A stretch of 64,000 nucleotides of DNA from assembly GCF_001676705.1 (NCBI RefSeq), contig NZ_CP016170.1:5208001-5272000 (forward strand). Reading direction: 5' to 3'. Source of the stretch: Bordetella bronchialis. Lineage in GTDB: Bacteria; Pseudomonadota; Gammaproteobacteria; Burkholderiales; Burkholderiaceae_B. The notes under the pieces are model-generated. The model saw only the letters and a program-made list of their open reading frames with translations. It made no database searches and was not told the DNA's origin. Positions 41,816 to 49,843 of this stretch are shown here, piece by piece (positions within the stretch are counted from its first letter, which is position 1; each line of letters begins with the position of its first letter). The position numbers and the translations under genes are program-made.

Positions 41816-42514
41816 ATGCCTTATGTCTTTGCTCCGCCGGCGACCGTCGCCGTGCCGGTCGCCGGAAGCGGCGACAGTTTTCCCGTGCGTCGCGTGTACT
41901 GCGTGGGCCGCAACTATGCCGCCCATGCGCGCGAAATGGGCTTCGATCCGGACCGCGAGCCGCCGTTTTTCTTCTGCAAGCCGGCTGACGCCGTGATGCC
42001 GGTGGCCGAGGGCGCTACGCTGGACCTGCCCTACCCCACCGAGACGTCCAACTATCACTACGAGATCGAACTGGTGGCCGCCATCGGCAAGGCCGGCGCC
42101 AATATCGATGTCGCCGATGCCCTGGCGCACGTCTACGGCTACGCCGTGGGGCTGGATATGACGCGCCGCGATCTGCAGATGAAGATGCGCGAAGCGGGCC
42201 GTCCCTGGGAATTGGGCAAGGCCTTCGATGACAGCGCGCCCATCGGGCCGCTCCATCCGGCCGCGGCCAAGGGCCATTTCGATCGCGCGGGCATCTGGCT
42301 GAAGGTCAATGGCCAGGACAAGCAGCGCAGCGATACGTCCAAGCTGATCTGGTCGGTGGCCGAGACCATCAGCTACCTGTCGCGCTACTTCCGGCTGGAA
42401 CCGGGCGATCTGATCTACACGGGCACGCCCGAAGGCGTGGGCCCCGTGGTCAAGGGCGACCTCATGGAAGGCGGGGTCGATGGTCTGGGTACCCTGCGCG
42501 CCAAGGTGGTGTAA
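41816..42514 (+). CDS. Fumarylpyruvate hydrolase (FAH family)
   Basis: A 232-residue fumarylacetoacetate-hydrolase-fold enzyme, expected to split fumarylpyruvate into fumarate and pyruvate, the last step of the gentisate route (NagK type). The metal ligands are visible: [10 protein letters not shown] (Glu83, Glu85) and [11 protein letters not shown] (Asp114); [16 protein letters not shown] starts the core. The ATG at 41816 is preferred over an in-frame TTG six bases earlier. It lies three bases before the flavin hydroxylase gene and downstream of two tandem intergenic repeats. Confidence 0.93.
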   Translation: MPYVFAPPATVAVPVAGSGDSFPVRRVYCVGRNYAAHAREMGFDPDREPPFFFCKPADAVMPVAEGATLDLPYPTETSNYHYEIELVAAIGKAGANIDVADALAHVYGYAVGLDMTRRDLQMKMREAGRPWELGKAFDDSAPIGPLHPAAAKGHFDRAGIWLKVNGQDKQRSDTSKLIWSVAETISYLSRYFRLEPGDLIYTGTPEGVGPVVKGDLMEGGVDGLGTLRAKVV

Positions 42515-42517
42515 GCC

Positions 42518-43774
42518 ATGAAAGATACCGACGTAATCATCGTGGGCGCGGGCGTGGGCGGGCTGGTGCTGGCCCTGAGCCTGCACCAGGCCGGCATCGC
42601 CTGCCGCGTGTACGAAGCCGTACCGGAAATCAAGCCGCTGGGCGTGGGCATCAACCTGCTGCCGCACGCCGCGCGCGAGCTGGATGAACTGGGTTTGCTG
42701 CCGGCGCTGGACAAGCTCGGCGTGCATACCAAGGAATCCATCTTCTTCACGCGCCACGGGCAGTTCATCTACAGCGAACCCGCGGGCAAGGCCGCCGGCT
42801 ATGCCTGGCCGCAGTACTCCATCCATCGGGGCGACCTGCAGATGGCGCTGCTGGCGGCGGCGCGCGAGCGCCTGGGTGCCGATAGCGTGCTCGTCGACCA
42901 TCGCGCCGTCCGCGTGGAGCAGGACGCCGACGGTGTCACCGTCCACATGACCGACGCCGCCGGCGCGCCGCGTCCGTCCGTGCGCGGCGCCATCGCGGTC
43001 GGCTGCGACGGCATCCACTCCGCCCTGCGCAAGCAGCTCTACCCAGACGAAGGCGCGCCGCGCTATTCGGGCGTCAATATGTGGCGCGGGGTCACGCGCT
43101 GCAAGCCATTCCTGAGCGGCGGCAGCATGGTGCGCGCCGGTTGGCTGTCGATCGGCAAGATGGTGATCTATCCCATCCGCGACAACGTCGATGCCGAAGG
43201 CAACCAGCTGGTGAACTGGGTCGCCGAAATCGAATCGCCCGAGCCCGCGGTGCGCGACTGGACGCGCCAGGGTCGCCTGGAAGACTTCTTCCCGGCCTTT
43301 GCCGACTGGCACTTCGATTGGCTTGACGTCGCCGCGCTGATCCAGAACGCCGACTCGGTGCTGGAGTATCCCATGGTGGACCAGGACCCACTGCCCACCT
43401 GGACCCAGGGCCGCATGACGCTGCTGGGCGACGCCGCCCACCCCATGGTGCCGCGCGGCTCCAATGGCGCGGGCCAGGCCGTCATCGACGCGCGTTTCCT
43501 GGCCGGCCAGCTCAAGCGCCAGGGCCTGACGCCGCAGGCGCTGCAGGAATACGATCGCGTGCGCGTGGCGGCGACCACCCAGGTGGTCCTGACTAATCGC
43601 AAGAATCCGCCCGACGCCATCCTGCGTGTCGCGTACGAGCGCTCGCGGGACCAGCGCTTCGACCGCATCGAGGACGTCATCAGCCGAGACGAACTGCAAG
43701 CCATTTCCGATCGCTACAAGCAAGTGGCCGGCTTCGATCCCGAAACGCTGAAGACGCGGCCGTCCTTCCTCTGA
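42518..43774 (+). CDS. FAD-dependent aromatic hydroxylase (PhzS-like)
   Basis: A 418-residue class A flavoprotein monooxygenase. The FAD-binding GxGxxG is VGAGVGGL (about residues 9-16), the DG motif is VGCDGIHSALRK, and the second FAD motif is LLGDAAHPMVPRGSNGAGQAV. Segments such as YSIHRGDLQMALLAA, NMWRGVTR and LEYPMVDQDPLP follow the order seen in PhzS-type monooxygenases. In this operon it should hydroxylate a monohydroxybenzoate or similar acid to gentisate; 3-hydroxybenzoate 6-hydroxylation and salicylate 5-hydroxylation are both possible. The exact substrate cannot be decided from sequence. Confidence 0.9.
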   Translation: MKDTDVIIVGAGVGGLVLALSLHQAGIACRVYEAVPEIKPLGVGINLLPHAARELDELGLLPALDKLGVHTKESIFFTRHGQFIYSEPAGKAAGYAWPQYSIHRGDLQMALLAAARERLGADSVLVDHRAVRVEQDADGVTVHMTDAAGAPRPSVRGAIAVGCDGIHSALRKQLYPDEGAPRYSGVNMWRGVTRCKPFLSGGSMVRAGWLSIGKMVIYPIRDNVDAEGNQLVNWVAEIESPEPAVRDWTRQGRLEDFFPAFADWHFDWLDVAALIQNADSVLEYPMVDQDPLPTWTQGRMTLLGDAAHPMVPRGSNGAGQAVIDARFLAGQLKRQGLTPQALQEYDRVRVAATTQVVLTNRKNPPDAILRVAYERSRDQRFDRIEDVISRDELQAISDRYKQVAGFDPETLKTRPSFL

Positions 43775-43832
43775 CCCCGCCGTACCCACCCACCGGGCGC
43801 GGCCAGGATGCCCCGCCCGCAAGGAGACAAAC

Positions 43833-44798
43833 ATGAAAACCCTGTTTCGCGCCCTGGCCGCGCTGGCTCTTGCCCTGACGGCATCCGTCAGCCAGGCCGC
43901 ATGGCCGGAACGCCCGATCACCCTGATCGTGCCTTTCACCCCCGCCACCGGCATAGACCTGGTCGCGCGCCAGCTGGCCGCCACCCTGCCCAAGACCCTG
44001 GGCCAGTCGGTCATCGTGGAAAACCTGGCAGGCGCCAGCGGCAACATCGGCACGGAAAAAGTCGCGCGTTCCGCGCCCGACGGCTACACCTTCCTGGTGA
44101 CGGTGAATACCTTCGTGATGAACCAGCCGCTGTACAAGGAGAAGCTGCACTACGACCCGGTCAAGGACTTCGCGCCGGTCAGCCTGACCTCCTGGGGCAC
44201 GCTGCTGCTGGTGACGCATCCGTCCAACCCGGTCAACACCGTGCAGCAGCTGGAGGACGCGGCGCGCAAGCAGCCCGGCAAGCTGACCTATGGCACGCCA
44301 GGCGTCGGCACCCCGCACCATCTGGCCATGGCCCTGCTGCTGGACCAGACCAAGACCGAGATGCTGCACGTTCCCTACAAGGGCACGGCCGGCGCGGTCA
44401 CCGACATGCTGGCGGGCCGCCTGGACTATATGTTCCTGCCGGTGCACGTCGCGCTGCCGCAGATCAAGGCGGGCAAGCTCAAGGCCATCGCGACCGGCAG
44501 TCCCAAGCGCATCCCGCAATTGCCGGAAGTCCCCACGCTGACGGAATCGGGCCTGCAAGGCGCTGACGTCGATATGTGGTACGGCGTGCTGGCTCCCAAG
44601 GGCACGCCGCCGGCCATCGTCGAGAGCCTGAACAAGCAGATCGCCGAGGCCCTGAAGGCACCGTCCACCGCCACCGCCTTCGAGGCGCAGGGCATGGTGC
44701 CGGCGACTTCCAGCCCGGCGGAATTCGGCGACCTGATCGCCAAGGATGCCAAGCGCTGGAGCGACATCGTCAACCGCGCCGGCATCAAGGCCGACTGA
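43833..44798 (+). CDS. Bug/TctC family solute receptor in the gentisate operon
   Basis: A 321-residue periplasmic receptor: signal peptide to about residue 23 (ALTASVSQAAWPERP), then PITLIVPFTPATGIDLVARQL, VIVENLAGASGNIGTEKVA and the mid-protein VPYKGTAGAVTDMLAGR. It lies 58 bases after the flavin hydroxylase, preceded by AAGGAGA. Its placement among catabolic enzymes suggests it captures the aromatic acid feeding this pathway, or a related carboxylate, for a tripartite transporter encoded elsewhere. Confidence 0.92.
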   Translation: MKTLFRALAALALALTASVSQAAWPERPITLIVPFTPATGIDLVARQLAATLPKTLGQSVIVENLAGASGNIGTEKVARSAPDGYTFLVTVNTFVMNQPLYKEKLHYDPVKDFAPVSLTSWGTLLLVTHPSNPVNTVQQLEDAARKQPGKLTYGTPGVGTPHHLAMALLLDQTKTEMLHVPYKGTAGAVTDMLAGRLDYMFLPVHVALPQIKAGKLKAIATGSPKRIPQLPEVPTLTESGLQGADVDMWYGVLAPKGTPPAIVESLNKQIAEALKAPSTATAFEAQGMVPATSSPAEFGDLIAKDAKRWSDIVNRAGIKAD

Positions 44799-44815
44799 TC
44801 CCGGTCATGCACATG

Positions 44816-44839
44816 GCGGGGCCGCGCGGGCGGCCCCGC
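44816..44839 (+). terminator. Intercistronic hairpin between Bug receptor and isomerase genes
   Basis: A ten-base perfect stem (GCGGGGCCGC with GCGGCCCCGC) and four-base loop, 17 bases after the receptor stop. Without a T tract it may act as an mRNA stabiliser or partial attenuator within the operon. Confidence 0.45.
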
Positions 44840-44864
44840 TGCCATTAAGAGCGGAACAGCATTC

Positions 44865-45503
44865 ATGCAACTCTACAGTTTCTTCAACAGCTCCACTTCC
44901 TACCGCGTCCGTATCGCCCTGGCGCTGAAGGGACTGGACGCCGGCATCCGGCCCATCAACATCCGCAAGCTGGAGCACCGGGCCGCGGCGTATATGGCGA
45001 TGAACCCCTCGGGCAGCGTGCCGATGCTGCACGATGGCGACCTGCAGTTGGGACAGTCGCTGGCCATCGTCGACTACCTGGACGCTACGCATCCGGAACC
45101 GCGCCTGATCCCGCGCGAGGCCGTCGCGCGCGCCCGGGTGCTGGAACTGAGCAGCGTCATCGCGTGCGATATCCATCCGGTGAACAACCTGCGCATCCTG
45201 CGCTACCTGACCGACGTGCTGGGCGTGACGGCGGAACAGAAGGATGCCTGGTACCGGCATTGGGTGCAGGATGGCATGCGCGCCGTGGAAGCCCTGCTGG
45301 AGCGCTACGGCCACGGCGACTTCTGCTTTGGCGATGCGCCCACGCTGGCCGATGTCTGCCTGGTGCCGCAGATCGCCAATGCACAGCGCATGGGCTGCGA
45401 TATGTCGGCCTATCCGCGCGCCATGGCCGTCCACGCGCATTGCGGCACCATCGAGGCCTTCCAGCGCGCCGCACCGTCCGCGCAGCCCGACTACACGGCC
45501 TAG
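44865..45503 (+). CDS. Maleylpyruvate isomerase (zeta-class GST fold)
   Basis: A 212-residue zeta-class glutathione transferase. The active-site motif is SSTSYRVRIALALKG (residues 9-23), where the family usually has SSCSWR or SSTSYR. The N-terminal glutathione site continues to NPSGSVPMLHDGDLQLGQSLAIVDYL. In a gentisate cluster the expected reaction is cis-trans isomerisation of maleylpyruvate to fumarylpyruvate with glutathione, as for NagL; maleylacetoacetate isomerase is the alternative. Last gene of the operon. Confidence 0.92.
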   Translation: MQLYSFFNSSTSYRVRIALALKGLDAGIRPINIRKLEHRAAAYMAMNPSGSVPMLHDGDLQLGQSLAIVDYLDATHPEPRLIPREAVARARVLELSSVIACDIHPVNNLRILRYLTDVLGVTAEQKDAWYRHWVQDGMRAVEALLERYGHGDFCFGDAPTLADVCLVPQIANAQRMGCDMSAYPRAMAVHAHCGTIEAFQRAAPSAQPDYTA

Positions 45504-45552
45504 CAAGGCGGGGCACGCGGCGCGGCCAGTCCGGCGGCGCCATGCCGCCCTG

Positions 45553-45603
45553 GAAAAGAAAACCGCCTGCTCGCGCCGCGCGGGGCGGCGAAAGCAGGCG
45601 GTT
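45553..45603 (-). terminator. Rho-independent terminator after the minus-strand Bug gene
   Basis: Read on the minus strand, an 11-base stem (AACCGCCTGCT with AGCAGGCGGTT) closes over a GC-rich inner hairpin and is followed by TTTCTTTTCC. It lies 36 bases after the receptor stop and marks the end of the four-gene operon; it may also stop transcripts from the isomerase side. Confidence 0.82.
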
Positions 45604-45638
45604 ACCGGAATGCGTGGATGGGCGCCAGCCCATCCCCG

Positions 45639-46646
45639 TCAATTCGTGCTGGCGCCGGACACCTGCACGATCTCCTTGTACTTGCTCTTCTCGTTGCGCA
45701 CGAAGTCGGCGAACTGCTGGGGCGACATGGGCTTGATTTCCGAGCCCATCGTCAGCAGGCGCTGGCGCACGTCCGGCTGCATCAGCGCGGCGCCGTAGGC
45801 CTTGTTCAGCTTGTCCACCACGGCCTGCGGCGTGCCGCCGGTCGTGAAGACGCCGAACCAGGTACCCAGGTCGAAATCCTTCACGCCGGACTGTTCCACC
45901 GTCGGCACGTCGGGCAGCAGCGACGAACGCTCGCGGGTGGTCACCGCCAGGGCCTTCACCTTGCCGTCCTTGATCAGCGGAGCCGACGCGGCCAGGTTAT
46001 CGAACATGAAATCCGATTGACCCGAGAGCAGGGCCAGCTGGGCCGGCGCCGCGCCCTGATAAGGAATGTGCTCGATGTTGACTCCGGCGCGCGCCTTCAG
46101 CAGTTCGCCGGACAAATGGCCCGCGCTGCCGTTGCCCCCCGAGCCGTAGTTCAGCTTGCCGGGATTGGCCTTGGCATAGGCAATCAGGTCGCCCAGCGAA
46201 TTGATGTTGTTCTTCTTGGCGAAGTCGACATTCATGACCAGCACATTGGGCACGGACGCGACGATGGTGACGGGCGCGAAGTCCTTGATCGGGTCATAGG
46301 GCAGGTTCTTGAACAGCCAGGGATTGATGGCGTGGGTCGCCACGGCGCCCATCACCAGCGTGTAGCCGTCCGGCTGCGCCTTGGCCGCCAGGTCCGCACC
46401 GATATTGCCGCCGGCGCCCGCGCGGTTTTCCACGATGACGGGCTGGCCCAGGTCGCCGCGGACTTTCTCGGCCAGCATGCGCGCCATGGTGTCCAGCGGA
46501 CCGCCGGGCGGATACGGCACGATGAAACGCAAAGGCTTGCTGGGATAGTTGTCGGCGGCCTGGCCCACGGCGGGCGCCAGGGCGGCTACGGCCAGGGCGC
46601 CGCAGGCCAGCAACCGGCCCAGGCGCGCGAATGAATTAAGGGACAT
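45639..46646 (-). CDS. Bug/TctC family solute receptor of the minus-strand catabolic operon
   Basis: A 335-residue receptor with a signal peptide of about 31 residues (LACGALAVAALAPAVGQAA). The family motifs are PLRFIVPYPPGGPLDTMARM, VIVENRAGAGGNIGADLA and IPYQGAAPAQLALLSG. The ATG at 46646 is chosen because GGAGGA precedes it; an upstream start in the same frame lacks a ribosome site. It is the final gene of a run with SDR, MDR and hydrolase genes, 52 bases after the SDR stop. Confidence 0.92.
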   Translation of the reverse strand: MSLNSFARLGRLLACGALAVAALAPAVGQAADNYPSKPLRFIVPYPPGGPLDTMARMLAEKVRGDLGQPVIVENRAGAGGNIGADLAAKAQPDGYTLVMGAVATHAINPWLFKNLPYDPIKDFAPVTIVASVPNVLVMNVDFAKKNNINSLGDLIAYAKANPGKLNYGSGGNGSAGHLSGELLKARAGVNIEHIPYQGAAPAQLALLSGQSDFMFDNLAASAPLIKDGKVKALAVTTRERSSLLPDVPTVEQSGVKDFDLGTWFGVFTTGGTPQAVVDKLNKAYGAALMQPDVRQRLLTMGSEIKPMSPQQFADFVRNEKSKYKEIVQVSGASTN

Positions 46647-46698
46647 GCTCTCCTCCGTTCCCATGTTTTGAAACAAGCCGTAGCATAACTGAGATTGT

Positions 46699-47469
46699 TT
46701 ACACCGCCTGGACCTCGCCCCCGTCCACGCGCAGCGCGGCCCCCGTCATCCAGCGTGCCGCGGGCGACACCAGAAAGGCCATCAGGTCGGCGATTTCCTG
46801 GGATTCCCCGAAGCGCGCGATGCCGGCCTCGCGCGGAAACCGGGCGACCGCTTCTTCCAGCGTGACACCGCGCAGCGACGCCCAGCGCTCCAGGCCCGAG
46901 CGGCGCCGGTCCGTCATCACCGCGCCCGGCAGCACGCTATTGACCTGCACACCGTCAGCGATACCTCGATCGGCAAAGGCCTTGGCCAGCGCGACGATGG
47001 CCGCGTTGATGGTACCCAAGGCCGCCGCGGCGGCCTTGGGTTGCTGCGCCGAGTTTCCCGACATCAATACCACCGCCCCCTGGGACGATTTCAGGTGCGG
47101 CCACGCCGCGATCGTCAGCCGCCTGGCGCCGTGCAGCTTGAGCGCCATGCCCTGGTCCCATTGCGCATCCGAGGTCTCGAACAGATCGATCTGCGGCACG
47201 GCGCCGGCGATATTCAACAACGCGTCCAGACCGCCGAAGGCCGTCACCGTCGCGTCGACCGCGGCGGCCGCCGCCGTGGGGTCGGCCAGGTCCGCGGCGA
47301 TCGCCAAGGGCTCCGCGCCCGCCTCCCGCACCGCCGCGGCGGTTTCCTCCAGCTTCGCGCGATTGCGCGCCACCAGCGCGATGGCGTCGAAGTCCCGCGC
47401 CAGGCGAATGGCGGCGGACCGGCCGATTCCCTGGCTCGCGCCGGTCACGATGGCTACTTTTCCGTGCAT
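46699..47469 (-). CDS. SDR-fold protein lacking the catalytic Tyr and Lys
   Basis: A 256-residue short-chain dehydrogenase/reductase. The cofactor site TGASQGIG (residues 9-16) and LNIAGA (85-90, in place of NNAG) are present, and the serine region VVLMSGNSA (133-141) is kept. Where YxxxK should stand the sequence is LGTIN (151-155), followed by the usual AAIVALAKA helix, so both catalytic residues are replaced. NAD(P) may still bind. Either the chemistry differs from standard SDRs or the protein serves as a binding partner. It sits 29 bases after the MDR reductase gene. SDR membership is certain; activity is not. Confidence 0.88.
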   Translation of the reverse strand: MHGKVAIVTGASQGIGRSAAIRLARDFDAIALVARNRAKLEETAAAVREAGAEPLAIAADLADPTAAAAAVDATVTAFGGLDALLNIAGAVPQIDLFETSDAQWDQGMALKLHGARRLTIAAWPHLKSSQGAVVLMSGNSAQQPKAAAAALGTINAAIVALAKAFADRGIADGVQVNSVLPGAVMTDRRRSGLERWASLRGVTLEEAVARFPREAGIARFGESQEIADLMAFLVSPAARWMTGAALRVDGGEVQAV

Positions 47470-47498
47470 GGCTTTTCTCCCTGTGGACGATGCGGATT

Positions 47499-48473
47499 TC
47501 AATCGTGTACGACGACCATCTTGCCGGCCGCCTCGTTCGCTTCCATCACGCGATGCGCTTCGTGGATTTCCTCGAACCGGAAAACCCGGCTGGGTTTGGC
47601 TTGCAAGCGTCCCGCCGCCACATCGCGCGCGATGGCCTGCAGCGGAACGTCCGACAGCGGGAAGCCCGGTGTGCCGAACACGAAGCTGCCGAAGAAGGTC
47701 AGGTACACGCCGCTGGACATCTGCAGCAGCGGATTGAAGTCGGCGATGGGCGCAAGGCCGCCCAGCCATCCTGCCAGGCAAGCCTTGCCGCCTCGCCGCA
47801 ACATGGCCAGGGAATCGAGGATGGTGCTGTTGCCCACCAGATCCAGCACCGCATCCAGCTGGCGGGCCTCTGCGATGCGCTTGGACAGGTCCGGCCCCTC
47901 CACCTCGACACGCGTCGCGCCCAGGCCCAGCAACATGTCGAAGCGTCCGGGATTGCGAGTGGTGGCGATGACCTTGGCGCCGGCATTGACGGCCAGCTTC
48001 ACGGCCGCCTGGCCGAAAGCCGATGTCGCGCCGCGTATCGCGAGCGTCTGGCCCGGTTGAAGATCCAGGTTGCGGAACAGGCAGGTCCACGCGGTGGCGT
48101 AGGTCTCGGGAATCGCCGCCAGGTCCGCCCATGGCAGATCGGCATCGATCAAGGCCACATTGCTGGCCGGCGCGCGGGTGTATTCGGCATAACTGCCGTT
48201 GATGGTGCGGCCCAGGCCGCCCATCAACGCCGCCACCTTGGCCCCGACCGGAAACTCGCCGCCGGGACAGGACTTGACCACGCCCACGCACTCGATGCCG
48301 CTGACGGGTGCAGCCTCGGCCCATTCGCCTCTTCGCATATGCATTTCGGCGTGGTTGATACCGAAGGCCTTGATTTCGATCACCACATGGCCTGGCAGTG
48401 GCTCGGGGTCCGGGATGTCCTTGTAGACCAGGCTGTCCAGCCCGCCGAATTTTTCCAGGACGATTGCGCGCAT
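47499..48473 (-). CDS. Zinc-independent MDR oxidoreductase (quinone oxidoreductase-like)
   Basis: A 324-residue medium-chain reductase. The N-terminal GroES-like half starts RAIVLEKFGGLDSLVYKDIPDPEPLPG with FGINHAEMHMRRGEW, typical of NADPH:quinone reductases and lacking zinc ligands. The Rossmann half has RGATSAFGQAAVKLAVNAGAKVIAT (about 147-171), a slightly altered version of the family AxxGxxG motif. It likely uses NADPH to reduce a conjugated ketone or quinone. It lies 89 bases after the hydrolase and 29 bases before the SDR. Confidence 0.9.
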   Translation of the reverse strand: MRAIVLEKFGGLDSLVYKDIPDPEPLPGHVVIEIKAFGINHAEMHMRRGEWAEAAPVSGIECVGVVKSCPGGEFPVGAKVAALMGGLGRTINGSYAEYTRAPASNVALIDADLPWADLAAIPETYATAWTCLFRNLDLQPGQTLAIRGATSAFGQAAVKLAVNAGAKVIATTRNPGRFDMLLGLGATRVEVEGPDLSKRIAEARQLDAVLDLVGNSTILDSLAMLRRGGKACLAGWLGGLAPIADFNPLLQMSSGVYLTFFGSFVFGTPGFPLSDVPLQAIARDVAAGRLQAKPSRVFRFEEIHEAHRVMEANEAAGKMVVVHD

Positions 48474-48562
48474 GATGTGTCTCCGATGATGGATGGCCGC
48501 GCGGGCGCCAGGGGCCTGGCGCGGCAAGGGTCGGGCGGGCCGTTGCGGAACGGCCCGTCGAT

Positions 48563-49468
48563 TCAGGCAAGGGACGTCAGGAAGGCGCGGATCTCGGCCG
48601 CGATCTCGCCGGCATGCGTTTCCAGGGCGAAATGGCCGGTATCGAAGAAGCGCACCCGGGCCGAGGGGATATCCCGCTTGTAGGCCTCCGCGCCGGGCGG
48701 CAGGAAGAAGGGATCGTTCCGGCCCCACACCGCGAGCAGCGGCGGCTGGTGCGCGCGGAAGTAGGCCTGGAAGTCCGGATACAAGGCCACGTTGTTCTTG
48801 TAGTCGCCGAAGATATCCAGCTGGATCTCATCGGCGCCGGGACGCGCCAGGTAATGGTCGTCCAGGCCATAGCCGTCGGGCGAGACCGCCGCGGGATCGG
48901 CGACGCCATGCGTGTACTGCCACTTCGTCGTTTCGGGTGTCAGCAAGGCGCGCAGCGCCGCCCGGTTCTGCGCCGAGGGATCGCGCCAATACGCCTGGAT
49001 GGGATTCCAGCCTTCGCTCAGGCCCTCCTCATACGCGTTCCCGTTCTGCGAGATGATGGCGCGTATGCGCTCGGGATGCCGCAAGGCCATGCGGAAACCG
49101 GTGGGCGCGCCATAGTCGAACACATACACGGCGTAGCGATCGAAGCCCACGGCCTCCGTGAACGCCTCCATCACGCGGGCGAAATTGTCGAAGGTGTAGT
49201 CGAACTGTTCGCGCGGGGGCATTTCGGTCTGGCCGAAACCGGGCAGGTCCGGCGCGATGATGTGGAAGTCATCCGCCAGCAAGGGAATCAGATCCCGGAA
49301 CATATGGCTCGAACTGGGAAAGCCGTGCAAGAGCAGCAGCTTGGGCGCGCCCGGCGTGCCGGCCTCGCGGTAGAAGACATCCAGGCCGCCAGCGGGGACG
49401 CGGCGATAGGCGATGCGGGTCGCTGCCTTGGCGGTCGTGACGTTGGCGGTCGTTGCGTTCGTGGTCAT
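48563..49468 (-). CDS. Alpha/beta hydrolase of the haloalkane dehalogenase/epoxide hydrolase type
   Basis: A 301-residue hydrolase. HGFP (48-51) is the oxyanion-hole motif of epoxide hydrolases and dehalogenases. The nucleophile elbow VFDYGAPTG places an aspartate (Asp118), not a serine, so cleavage via an alkyl-enzyme ester is expected. The acid is probably Asp252 in WGRNDPFF and the base His279 in DTGHFALE. The N-terminus starts with threonine-rich five-residue repeats encoded by a 15-base DNA repeat that spans the start codon. GAGGAA precedes the ATG. First gene of the four-gene operon. Confidence 0.88.
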   Translation of the reverse strand: MTTNATTANVTTAKAATRIAYRRVPAGGLDVFYREAGTPGAPKLLLLHGFPSSSHMFRDLIPLLADDFHIIAPDLPGFGQTEMPPREQFDYTFDNFARVMEAFTEAVGFDRYAVYVFDYGAPTGFRMALRHPERIRAIISQNGNAYEEGLSEGWNPIQAYWRDPSAQNRAALRALLTPETTKWQYTHGVADPAAVSPDGYGLDDHYLARPGADEIQLDIFGDYKNNVALYPDFQAYFRAHQPPLLAVWGRNDPFFLPPGAEAYKRDIPSARVRFFDTGHFALETHAGEIAAEIRAFLTSLA

Positions 49469-49472
49469 GGCG
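49428..49472. repeat. 15-base tandem repeat spanning the hydrolase start codon
   Basis: Three imperfect copies on the plus strand: TTGGCGGTCGTGACG, TTGGCGGTCGTTGCG, TTCGTGGTCATGGCG. On the coding strand each unit encodes a five-residue block of the (A/V)TTA(N/K) type, so copy-number change would lengthen or shorten the N-terminus in frame. Confidence 0.8.
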
Positions 49473-49843
49473 TTTTCCTCGTGGGTCGTGGTTCGTCGGA
49501 TGGATGCGGACGCGGATGCGCCCGTGTTGTGTAACCTTTCTAATGCAAGCAAAATGCGCGATTCACGTGTGGAGGCATGCGTCGAGCCGTGCGCCTCGGC
49601 CGCGTCGCCGGCTCCCTGGCCTCATGGATCCGGACGCTGCTGAACCGTGGCGAAAGCCTTGACGGCTCGGCCATCAAGCCGTCCGCATCGGCAGCCTGGC
49701 AGGGTTGCGACCTCTTCTCCGAGCGCTTCCCGGGTAACCTTTCTGACAAGGGTTGCAAGGTTATTAGCAGCAATGCTAACCTGTCAACAACTTTTTGATG
49801 GGTTACATCAATCGGCCACGACCACGTGGCAAAGGGATACCGG
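49469..49843. promoter_or_regulatory. Divergent regulatory region between the hydrolase operon and the CGNR regulator
   Basis: 375 bases without a gene, notably AT-richer than its surroundings near 49740-49805. GGTTA/TAACC half-sites occur at 49532-49536, 49734-49738, 49759-49763, 49777-49781 and 49801-49805, alternating in orientation in the last four. GTAACCTTTCT occurs twice (49531-49541 and 49733-49743), one near each gene. These are candidate operators for the divergent regulator. Confidence 0.45.
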
